64,000 nucleotides of DNA from Marinomonas gallaica (GTDB lineage Bacteria; Pseudomonadota; Gammaproteobacteria; Pseudomonadales; Marinomonadaceae), in the NCBI RefSeq assembly GCF_001639745.1, contig NZ_LTAX01000001.1:310001-374000 (forward strand). The letters are read 5' to 3'. The notes beneath the pieces were generated by a model that was not told the DNA's origin, did no database searches, and saw only the letters and a list, made by a program, of their open reading frames with translations. The translations under genes were made by a program, and so were the position numbers. How positions within the stretch are numbered: the stretch's first letter is position 1; each line of letters begins with the position of its first letter. Positions 57,106 through 64,000 of the stretch are shown one piece after another.

Positions 57106-57522
57106 ATGAAAGTTTTAACGTCAGACTGGAACAGCAGTAAAGCTCAGCTTATGTTTGTTCGTCGTCAGGTTTTTATTTTAGAACTTGGCGTGGATGAACA
57201 GGATGAATGGGATGAACAAGATACTGACGCAGTGCACTTTGTGGCATTTGGCACAACTGCGGTCCCCATTGGTGTATGCCGCTTAACAGAAGACGGGCAA
57301 ATTGGTCGACTCGCGGTACTACCTAATTATCGCCAGCAGGGTAATGGCACTTTACTGCTTAGAAAAGCGTTGCAAGTTGCACGTGAAATGAACCTTAAAG
57401 ACCTCTATTTACATGCCATGGTGGATGTTCAGACATTTTACCATGCGCATGGGTTTGAAACGGATGGGCGAATATTCATGGAAGCAGGCAAACCACACGT
57501 CAAAATGGTTCGAGCACTCTAA
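57106..57522 (+). CDS. GNAT family N-acetyltransferase
   Basis: A 138-residue GNAT protein of the YjcF/ElaA type. The acetyl-CoA site is IGRLAVLPNYRQQGNGTLLL (residues ~66-85, with the Q/RxxGxG/A-like RQQGNG), and YHAHGFETDG is the C-terminal element. Substrate unknown. It starts three bases after roxA, so they are co-transcribed. A similar gene follows roxA in Pseudomonas. Confidence 0.88.
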   Translation: MKVLTSDWNSSKAQLMFVRRQVFILELGVDEQDEWDEQDTDAVHFVAFGTTAVPIGVCRLTEDGQIGRLAVLPNYRQQGNGTLLLRKALQVAREMNLKDLYLHAMVDVQTFYHAHGFETDGRIFMEAGKPHVKMVRAL

Positions 57523-57542
57523 TTCTGCTTAACTACGCATAA

Positions 57543-57571
57543 AAAAATAGGAGCTAAAAGCTCCTATTTTT
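57543..57571. terminator. Bidirectional terminator between the GNAT gene and fklB
   Basis: A 13-bp stem (A/T-rich outer part, core TAGGAGCT/AGCTCCTA) with an AAA loop, between convergent genes. A and T runs on the two sides fit both directions. Confidence 0.88.
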
Positions 57572-57578
57572 ATCATTT

Positions 57579-58199
57579 TTAGATGATAGCGATTAGCTCA
57601 ACATCAAATACTAATGTAGCGTGAGGCGGGATAACCGCACCCGCGCCTTGCGCACCATAGCCAAGTTCAGCAGGAATAGCGAAACGGTATTTAGCACCTT
57701 CTTTCATCAGCTGTAGACCTTCCGTCCAACCAGCGATAACGCCAGCTAATGGGAATTCAATTGGCTCACCGCGCTGGATTGAGCTATCGAACACCTGCCC
57801 ATCGACCAAGCGACCTTCGTAATGTACACGAACAGTCGAAGACGCTACAGGTTGGTTACCAGTTCCCTCTTCAATGACTTCGTACTGAAGACCAGAAGCG
57901 GTTACCTGAACACCTTCACGCGTTTTATTTTGTTCAAGGAAAGCTTCGCCCGCTGCCACAGTTTCCGCCGCAGCTGCTTTTGATTTTTCTTCCATTGTCG
58001 CTTGAAGCTCAGCAAATGCGGCTTCTAGTTGCTCAGCTGGAACAGCCATTGGCTGGTCATTTAAAGCATCTTTAATCGCAGCAAATAGGTGATCTAGGGA
58101 AAGCTCGCCTAGATCACTACCACGAAGTTGATCACCGATCTGACGACCGATACCGTAAGCAATTTTCGCTTCATTTGTGTCAAAAGACAGTTCAGACAT
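57579..58199 (-). CDS. fklB: FKBP-type peptidyl-prolyl cis-trans isomerase (FklB-like)
   Basis: A 206-residue FKBP22-type PPIase. The N-terminal half (to residue ~95) is a helical dimerisation domain (AYGIGRQIGDQLRG, FAAIKDALNDQ) and the C-terminal FKBP domain has the active-site residues in VHYEGRLVDGQVFDSS, GWTEGLQLM and AIPAELGYGAQGAGA. No signal peptide is present, so it is FklB-like and cytoplasmic, not periplasmic FkpA. The length fits FklB (206). Confidence 0.93.
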   Translation of the reverse strand: MSELSFDTNEAKIAYGIGRQIGDQLRGSDLGELSLDHLFAAIKDALNDQPMAVPAEQLEAAFAELQATMEEKSKAAAAETVAAGEAFLEQNKTREGVQVTASGLQYEVIEEGTGNQPVASSTVRVHYEGRLVDGQVFDSSIQRGEPIEFPLAGVIAGWTEGLQLMKEGAKYRFAIPAELGYGAQGAGAVIPPHATLVFDVELIAII

Positions 58200-58344
58200 G
58201 ATGTTATCTCTTTGGTGTCGTTAAAAATTCGCGCAAAGGATAACATAACCAATTAACGTTGCCGACTATCGGCAACAAACAAGCTATAGACACCATTAAT
58301 GATATCAATTATCATTTTCACAAATTCCACTGTAGGACAAAATC

Positions 58345-58497
58345 ATGAGAAACTTGGTTGCTATTATACTAGTTCCAACAAAATCTCAACAAAGATGGAG
58401 CACGTTCCTATTTGTTGGTGCGATTTTAACCATTACAGCCTTTGGTTTTATTTTTGACGGATATCAAGACAGCGCTAACCAAAGCAATCTACTTTAA
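58345..58497 (+). CDS. Small hypothetical membrane protein, 50 residues
   Basis: A 50-codon frame: ATG at 58345 with AGGA eight bases before it, one hydrophobic helix (TFLFVGAILTITAFGFIF, about residues 20-37), a polar N-terminus MRNLVAIILVPTKSQQRW and a polar C-terminus ending SNLL. It lies between fklB (divergent) and uspA. Function unknown; it could be a small membrane stress protein, but there is no proof of expression. Confidence 0.5.
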   Translation: MRNLVAIILVPTKSQQRWSTFLFVGAILTITAFGFIFDGYQDSANQSNLL

Positions 58498-58579
58498 GGC
58501 AACGCAAATTTGATTTGCGTCACGTCACCTTAATATGGAAGGATTAGACTTAGTAATCATCCTGATGAGGAGAAAAGTG

Positions 58580-59065
58580 ATGTTACAGAAAATCCGTACG
58601 ATTCTATTTGCTTGTGATTTAGAGCCAAAAACTAACCAAGCTATGGAGATGGCTTTGAATATGGCAATTGCTAATCAAGCAGAAATCGTTCTAATGCATG
58701 CCATAGAGCCCGTTAGTGCTCAAGCTGCCAATATGATCAACAATTACATCTCAGATGTAACCATCAAAGAAATGCGCGAAGAAGCTGATCGTTCTACCTT
58801 GGAACGAATGCAAACCTACTTAGGTCAGTTTATGGAAGCGTACGCAGAAGAAATGAAAGAGCTGCCAGCTTTCCCTAGACTTGAATTAGCACACGGTGCG
58901 CCAGCAGAAGTCATTGAAGCGACCGCCGAAAAAGTAGGCGCTGACTTAATCATTATGAATAGCCGTACACATAGCCGCATTGGCCAAATGGTTATCGGGT
59001 CAACCGCAAATAAAGTAGTTCATCACAGCCGTGTACCTGTTATGGTTGTACCAATCATCAATTAA
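58580..59065 (+). CDS. Universal stress protein, UspA family
   Basis: A 161-residue UspA-type protein: KIRTILFACDLEPKTNQAMEMALNM opens the alpha/beta fold and the C-terminal IMNSRTHSRIGQMVIGSTANKVVHHSRVPVMVV matches the G-x2-G-x9-G-S/T nucleotide-binding end (here the glycines are partly replaced by S/R), so ATP binding is doubtful. ATG 58580 is chosen because GAGGAGAAAAG precedes it; the frame is open 15 codons earlier. Single-domain, soluble and monocistronic. Confidence 0.88.
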   Translation: MLQKIRTILFACDLEPKTNQAMEMALNMAIANQAEIVLMHAIEPVSAQAANMINNYISDVTIKEMREEADRSTLERMQTYLGQFMEAYAEEMKELPAFPRLELAHGAPAEVIEATAEKVGADLIIMNSRTHSRIGQMVIGSTANKVVHHSRVPVMVVPIIN

Positions 59066-59140
59066 GAAGCACTCTTAATATAGACTTGGGCACGCAAAGT
59101 ACTGTATAAATAACCATAAATATACAAAATTTGTGTGTCC

Positions 59141-61066
59141 ATGATCCTTTATATTGCCGAAAAACCCAGTCTTGCAAGAGCGATTGCGAGCGCCCTACCT
59201 ACTCCACAAAAAAAGCATGATGGCTATATTCTGCTTCCCAATGGGGACTGTGTCACTTGGTGCATTGGACACTTGCTAGAACTCGCCGAACCACATGACT
59301 ATGGCCCACAATATAAGCAATGGAATCTAGATCACCTACCAATAGTGCCTGCCGAGTGGCAATGGAAAGCAAAGAGCAATACCAAGAAACAGCTATCCGT
59401 AGTTAAAAAGCTAATAAAAGAAGCCAAGCAAATCGTACATGCTGGCGACCCCGATCGTGAAGGACAATTACTGGTAGATGAAGTATTGCATTTCGCTAAA
59501 GTACCGAAGCGAAAGCTTGAACAAACTCAACGCTTGTTGATCAACGATTTAACCGTCGCTGCCGTAAAAAAAGCCTTAAATACACTACGATCCAACCAAG
59601 AGTTTGCCGCACTTTCTCGTTCAGCTTTAGCGCGTTCTCGAGCAGATTGGCTATACGGCATTAATCTAACTCGAGCCTATACAGTGAAAGGCCGTCAAGC
59701 AGGCTACAACGGGGTACTATCTGTTGGCCGTGTGCAAACACCTATTTTGGGGCTCGTTGTACAACGCGACAAAGAACGTGAGAATTTTGTCTCGAAAGCT
59801 TTTTACCAAGTCATCGCTCATTTAGAAACGAACACACTCCCCTTTCAGGCCAAATGGCAGCCTAGTGAAGCCTGTGCCCCCTATCAAGACGAAGAAGGGC
59901 GTGTCTTGAGTCGCCCTTTGGCTGAAAATGTAGCCAAAAGAATCACTAACAAACCAGGGCACGTAAAACAATACGATAAGAAGCCAAAGCAGCAATCAGC
60001 ACCGCTTCCCTATAATTTATCGGCCTTGCAGATCGACGCAGCGAAAGCCTTTTCAATGACCGCACAAAAAGTCCTTGATGTTTGCCAAGCACTTTATGAG
60101 CGCCATCAAATGATTACCTACCCGCGTTCAGATTGCCGCTATTTACCAACCGAACAGTTCAAACAAGCGAAGACAATTATTGATCAGTTAAAGACGTTAG
60201 CCCTTCCCTTCTCTGCAGCGGCACAAGAAGCGAACCCTGCTACACGTAGTAAAGCCTGGAATGACAAACAAGTGGGTGCCCATCACGCCATTATCCCAAC
60301 CTCCCAAACGGGTTCATTTAGTAAACTGAACAATGATGAGCAGAAAGTCTTTGAACTGATCGCACGCCAATATCTTATCCAGTTTATGCCAGTCCACAAA
60401 TACTTGGCGACCAAGATTCTAATTGAGATTGAAGGTGGGAACTTTGTTGCGCAAGGTATCACGGTTACAGAATTAGGCTGGAAACACCTAATGCCCAAGT
60501 CCAAAAAGGAAGACACTGAACTACCTATATTGGTCGTAGGGCAACAAATACACTGCCAAAAAGGCGAAGTTCTCGACAAGGAAACCACACCGCCAGAGGC
60601 TTTCACCGATGCAACACTGCTTGCAGCAATGACTGGGATCAGCCGCTTTGTCAGCGATAAAGAAATCAAAGCCATCTTGAAAGAAACGGATGGACTCGGA
60701 ACAGAAGCCACGCGCGCGGGTATTTTAGAACTACTTTTTAAACGGAGCTTTTTGACCCGTCAGGGGAAGCAAATACATGCGACGCCAACCGGACGAGCTT
60801 TAATTGAGGCATTACCGAACAGTACAACCGTACCTGACATGACAGCAAAATGGGAATCCATGCTAAATGACATTAGTCTGAATAAGCAGAGCTACCAATC
60901 CTTCATGCACGAACTGGATCAAGCGCTACGTAATCTAATACACAGCGCCCGAGAAGGCTCTATGAGCCAATTTGCCTCATTACCCAAAACAAGCAGCACA
61001 CCTAAAAAGAAACGCACCTACACTCGTAAGAGTAAACGCTCTAGTAAAGCGAAACCCACAACCTAG
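59141..61066 (+). CDS. topB: DNA topoisomerase III
   Basis: A 641-residue type IA topoisomerase that unlinks single strands in replication and recombination intermediates. The toprim opening MILYIAEKPSLARAIA, the HAGDPDREGQLLVDEVL acidic motif, SVGRVQTPILGLVVQRD, the active-site Tyr in MITYPRSDCRYL and the GLGTEATRAGIL motif are present. The tail is basic (KKKRTYTRKSKRSSKAK), with no zinc fingers. ATG 59141 is used; a GTG two codons earlier is possible. It shares its CTAG stop with the lysE-type gene on the other strand. Confidence 0.94.
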   Translation: MILYIAEKPSLARAIASALPTPQKKHDGYILLPNGDCVTWCIGHLLELAEPHDYGPQYKQWNLDHLPIVPAEWQWKAKSNTKKQLSVVKKLIKEAKQIVHAGDPDREGQLLVDEVLHFAKVPKRKLEQTQRLLINDLTVAAVKKALNTLRSNQEFAALSRSALARSRADWLYGINLTRAYTVKGRQAGYNGVLSVGRVQTPILGLVVQRDKERENFVSKAFYQVIAHLETNTLPFQAKWQPSEACAPYQDEEGRVLSRPLAENVAKRITNKPGHVKQYDKKPKQQSAPLPYNLSALQIDAAKAFSMTAQKVLDVCQALYERHQMITYPRSDCRYLPTEQFKQAKTIIDQLKTLALPFSAAAQEANPATRSKAWNDKQVGAHHAIIPTSQTGSFSKLNNDEQKVFELIARQYLIQFMPVHKYLATKILIEIEGGNFVAQGITVTELGWKHLMPKSKKEDTELPILVVGQQIHCQKGEVLDKETTPPEAFTDATLLAAMTGISRFVSDKEIKAILKETDGLGTEATRAGILELLFKRSFLTRQGKQIHATPTGRALIEALPNSTTVPDMTAKWESMLNDISLNKQSYQSFMHELDQALRNLIHSAREGSMSQFASLPKTSSTPKKKRTYTRKSKRSSKAKPTT

Positions 61067-61683
61067 CCAAGTGCCAGCCAGATCCCGACACCGACCATCA
61101 ACGTACCTGCGATACGGTTCATTATTCGAACATTACCACTCTGCATTAACAGAGTACGCATTGTGCGACCACCCGATGCGTAAATCAGCAGGCATGCAAA
61201 CTCTAAAGTCAGGATAATTGCGACAAGACTAACAAGTTGTTGCGCTAACGGCTGCTCGGGAATGAGAAAAGGCGGTAATAAAGCAACAAAAAATGCCCAC
61301 CCTTTAGGATTAGCAATGGCCGTTATAAACCCCTGAGACATTAATTCAAACGCGCTTGCTGGACGCCCACTATCACCATCAGCCTTGATCGCCATTTTCC
61401 CTCGTGACAACCACATTAAAACACCAATGTAGGCTAAATAAGCTCCACCAACATATTTAAAAATGATAAAGATAGTCGGGTAATTTAGTAAAAGCGCTGC
61501 GACACCTATAGACGACAAGGTGGCCACTAAGCCAACTCCAGCTAACTCGCCTACCATCATCCATAAAGAACGCTTAACACCAATGGTCATTCCCAACGTC
61601 ATAGCAAGTGTCATACACATACCAGGCGTGATAGAAACAAAGAAAAAAGTTGGAACAAATACCGACAAAAGAGCGAAGTTCAT
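61063..61683 (-). CDS. LysE/RhtB family amino-acid exporter
   Basis: A 206-residue inner-membrane exporter with about six helices. The FFVSITPGMCMTLAMTLGMTIG motif is the family signature, and ITAIANPKGWAFFVALLPPF is another conserved part. The exported amino acid cannot be told from sequence. Its stop codon overlaps the topB stop by 4 bases (CTAG read in both directions). It starts 101 bases from the next gene to the right. Confidence 0.9.
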   Translation of the reverse strand: MNFALLSVFVPTFFFVSITPGMCMTLAMTLGMTIGVKRSLWMMVGELAGVGLVATLSSIGVAALLLNYPTIFIIFKYVGGAYLAYIGVLMWLSRGKMAIKADGDSGRPASAFELMSQGFITAIANPKGWAFFVALLPPFLIPEQPLAQQLVSLVAIILTLEFACLLIYASGGRTMRTLLMQSGNVRIMNRIAGTLMVGVGIWLALG

Positions 61684-61784
61684 TGCAGCTTACCGAATTA
61701 GATTAATAACCGCATTTAAATTGCCAGAAGCCATACGAATTGACAACATCTAGCCAGTGAAAATAATCGCAAAGCTGTTTGCTT

Positions 61785-62573
61785 TTAGAAGTGCTTCTTA
61801 CGTTTAAATTCACCGTCTTCCATGAATTTTTGCCATTCATCATCAAGACCTTCTTCCGCCTCACTGTCCTCCAGCGTTGAAGCTTCCATTTCGGCTTCAC
61901 GCTGCTGCAGAGCTAAATCATCTTGAATCTCTTGGATTATTTCCTGATATTTAGTGATTAGCTCAATCGCTTCAGTTTTCTCTTCAATGGGTCTTAACTG
62001 ATTGATCGCCTCATTGTACTCACTGATCGCGTCTTCCATTTTATGAGTAAGAAAAAACTGCCTAGCCAAGTAAGAGTGATGATCTGCATTGATTTTGTAG
62101 CGAAACCAATGAAGTAATTCATCGTATCGCGCAAAGCTATCCTCATCAATTTGCTTAGCCGTTTTTGCCGTCTGCAAATAGCCATGGAATGATTCAAACA
62201 GACGCTTCATTTCCATTATTTGAATTTCGTCAACAACCGGTTTCGCTCGACGCTTCTCTTTACTGCTTTGGAACTGCTGCATCTCCTCATGAAGAAAACG
62301 TCGACGTCGTGATAAAGGCTCATCAGGCTGAACAGCCAATAGCTCGTCGCAAATAGCAATCATACGAGCGTACAACCATAAACGCATATCTTTTGGTTGA
62401 TACTGAGCGGGCAACTCATCTAAATAGCGGCGCACTTGACGCAACTGATTGTTAAGCAGCGCGACTTTACGCAACCGCTCAATCCGAGCCTGTTCTTTTA
62501 ATTGTAGATAAATAGCAAACGCAATAAAGCCACCGATTACCATCAACAGTAGCGTTACGATAATTGCAGTCAT
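61785..62573 (-). CDS. Membrane-anchored helical protein A (unknown)
   Basis: A 262-residue protein with one N-terminal membrane helix (TAIIVTLLLMVIGGFIAFAI, residues ~2-21) and then a long, charged, mostly helical cytoplasmic part, ending in an acidic stretch (EDSEAEEGLDDEWQKFMEDG) and a basic FKRKKHF. A region RKVALLNNQLRQVRRYLDEL... with LPxxYxP-type spacing resembles the neighbour at 62641-63339. It follows that neighbour by 67 bases. I do not recognise the family. Confidence 0.7.
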   Translation of the reverse strand: MTAIIVTLLLMVIGGFIAFAIYLQLKEQARIERLRKVALLNNQLRQVRRYLDELPAQYQPKDMRLWLYARMIAICDELLAVQPDEPLSRRRRFLHEEMQQFQSSKEKRRAKPVVDEIQIMEMKRLFESFHGYLQTAKTAKQIDEDSFARYDELLHWFRYKINADHHSYLARQFFLTHKMEDAISEYNEAINQLRPIEEKTEAIELITKYQEIIQEIQDDLALQQREAEMEASTLEDSEAEEGLDDEWQKFMEDGEFKRKKHF

Positions 62574-62640
62574 ATTTTCGTTTTCCGAAGCGCTAATACG
62601 TTATTGTTATATCAACCAATCTTCCCCAATAAAAAAGGGC

Positions 62641-63339
62641 TTAACTGGCTGTAGAATTGTTTCCAAATAGTTCTGTTTCAATCCGCTGGATAGTGTTTTG
62701 CAGTTTTTTGAGCACCGGGTCTGCCTGCTCAAATGTCGCTACTTTTTCCATCTCAGCAAGTGCTAAACGAAGTTTTTCAAGCGCACTGGCTTTTTTATCA
62801 AGTTCCAAACTTGCTTGGGCTTCTTTCACAAGCAAATCATGATGCGCTAAGCAATACGAGAAACGAATCTGTGCCACTTGGTCCTTTGCCGTTGCTTTAT
62901 CAACTAAATCACTATTAACCAGCCCTCTTAATAACAGCGGTACAGATTGCAACCCTTGTTGCACGTGAGACAACTGAACATGTGTCTGCACTTTGTCATT
63001 AATGGACGCCTGCTGACCTAGCTTGAGTTCTTCTAAAAGCTGCAGATACCCAGGCAATGCACTTTCTAAGTCTACTACCAGTTTATGTCGGCCAAGTAAG
63101 TGAATACTTGAAATTAAGTATTCCAACAAGACAACTTTCGTTGTCAGAGGTAAATAGCGATCAGGTAATACATTCAATAAGTCTGCAACACGGTAGCTAC
63201 GCTTACTGAGCTGTTCTAGTTCGCGTTGCTGCTTCTCTTGGCGCTCTTTATAGAGTCTCAACAGCGATATAATCAGTATCGCCAATAGCAATACCACTGT
63301 CACGATAATTATAATTGTTACGATAAAGCTGCCCGACAC
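62641..63339 (-). CDS. Membrane-anchored helical protein B (unknown)
   Basis: A 232-residue protein with an N-terminal membrane helix (FIVTIIIIVTVVLLLAILII, residues ~5-25), followed by a helical domain with the LLNVLPDRYLPLTTKVVLLEYL segment near residue 55. The LPxRYxP-like motif and the TM-then-helical layout match the neighbouring gene, so the two are probably paralogs in one operon. The right neighbour is a phosphate-transporter gene, separated by a terminator. Function unknown. Confidence 0.7.
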   Translation of the reverse strand: MSGSFIVTIIIIVTVVLLLAILIISLLRLYKERQEKQQRELEQLSKRSYRVADLLNVLPDRYLPLTTKVVLLEYLISSIHLLGRHKLVVDLESALPGYLQLLEELKLGQQASINDKVQTHVQLSHVQQGLQSVPLLLRGLVNSDLVDKATAKDQVAQIRFSYCLAHHDLLVKEAQASLELDKKASALEKLRLALAEMEKVATFEQADPVLKKLQNTIQRIETELFGNNSTAS

Positions 63340-63382
63340 GAGATCACCATGAAGATTAGAAAAGTCTAAACTCTAAGCATAT

Positions 63383-63415
63383 AAAAAAACCGACCATTAT
63401 GCATGATCGGTTTTT
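63383..63415 (-). terminator. Terminator after the phosphate transporter gene
   Basis: On the minus strand the stem AAAAACCGA/TCGGTTTTT (loop about 13 bases) is followed by extra T residues, 25 bases past the stop codon. Confidence 0.85.
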
Positions 63416-63440
63416 AAAGTATTCAAAACTAAGATGAGGT

Positions 63441-64000
63441 TTACGCGACTGAGAAACCTAGCAACGCATAGAAAATAATCGCTGATAGTATCCCTGAAGC
63501 AGGAACAGTAATAACCCATGCCGCAGCAATACGTATCAGTGCAGAGCGCTTCACTAACTCTTTCTTAGTTGCTTTCTTAAGACTCTTACGCTCATCACGT
63601 GAGATTGGCGCAGCGCTACGAAGAGACTTGACTTCACGTAAAATCGCACGTTTTTCCGCCACATCCGCTAACTTAAATCGCTCAACGAATGCCTGCGTTT
63701 CATCTTCACCAAGGCCTGAGCTAGTCGAGTGTTTCTCTATTTGAGCCAATTTTTTCTCGTAAGAAAGCTTCAAATATTCGCGCAAGAAGCCAACACCAAA
63801 GATACCACCGACCGCAATGTGCGTAGAGCTCACTGGTAAGCCAAGCTGAGAAGCGATAATTACCGTAATTGCAGCGGCCATTGCCACACAGAAAGCTCGA
63901 GTCTTATCCAGCTCTGTGATCTCTGAACCCACAGTACGAATAAGCTTAGGGCCAAACAATGCTAAACCAATGGCAATACCCAAACCACCTGTCAACATAA
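63441..64000 (-). CDS. pit: PiT-family inorganic phosphate transporter, C-terminal part
   Basis: The last ~186 residues of a PiT-type permease whose 5' end is past the window edge. The repeat signature GLPVSSTHIAVGGIFGVGFLREY, a hydrophilic loop (~residues 90-150 of the visible part, rich in Lys and Glu), and a final membrane helix (RIAAAWVITVPASGILSAII) are present. PiT carriers use Na+ or H+ to take up metal phosphate; the sequence does not decide which. A terminator follows. A PhoU-like partner gene is often upstream, outside the window. Confidence 0.9.
   Translation of the reverse strand, partial: MLTGGLGIAIGLALFGPKLIRTVGSEITELDKTRAFCVAMAAAITVIIASQLGLPVSSTHIAVGGIFGVGFLREYLKLSYEKKLAQIEKHSTSSGLGEDETQAFVERFKLADVAEKRAILREVKSLRSAAPISRDERKSLKKATKKELVKRSALIRIAAAWVITVPASGILSAIIFYALLGFSVA

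Overview
The window reads as chromosomal DNA of a marine gammaproteobacterium of the Oceanospirillales type. Marinomonas is my best guess, from protein resemblance, moderate GC content, a monomeric isocitrate dehydrogenase and a complete glycine-betaine demethylation locus. Most of the window is housekeeping DNA in an order shared with Pseudomonas and, in blocks, with E. coli.

Layout. 1-5 kb: the 3' end of ppsA, a DksA/TraR-type zinc-finger gene, then a poorly conserved patch with small unknown genes, a LexA-type box and a decayed phage antirepressor. 5-10 kb: a DUF1127 gene divergent from a LysR regulator, then (minus strand) gacA/uvrY-uvrC-pgsA-tRNA-Gly-tRNA-Cys-tRNA-Leu, the E. coli order. 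10-12 kb: an overlapping gene pair resembling lambda O and P (dopC/dopE-like, a putative replicative-helicase loading pair). 12-15 kb: hpf, a YccA/BI-1 membrane protein and tusDCBE for tRNA 2-thiolation. 14.6-22 kb (minus): cobA, serS, crcB, rarA, lolA, ftsK. 22-30.8 kb: a porin, aat, infA, clpA, clpS, cspD, rluE, nudJ, mnmA, hflD.

30.8-54.4 kb interrupts the conserved mnmA-hflD-purB order. It holds icd, a GbdR-type AraC regulator, a DnaQ-like exonuclease with a CBS/nucleotidyltransferase protein, gbcB and gbcA (betaine to dimethylglycine), a DUF4105/DUF3015 pair, a BCCT betaine transporter, etfB, etfA, dgcB and dgcA (dimethylglycine to sarcosine), a DUF5943 protein, an M19 dipeptidase and a broken chemoreceptor gene. 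Together these would import betaine, demethylate it stepwise and pass electrons through ETF to the quinone pool, with the GbdR-like protein as the likely activator.

54.4-64 kb returns to conserved genes: purB, roxA and a GNAT gene (Pseudomonas order), then fklB, a tiny membrane ORF, uspA, topB, a LysE-type exporter, two related membrane-anchored helical proteins and the C-terminal part of a phosphate transporter cut by the window end.

The points most worth following are the dopCE-like pair, the LexA-box gene, the rluE/nudJ overlap, the tRNA-Leu terminator built from the tRNA's own 3' end, the insertion of the betaine island between hflD and purB, and the two decayed genes. No CRISPR array, insertion sequence, rRNA or replication origin was seen.
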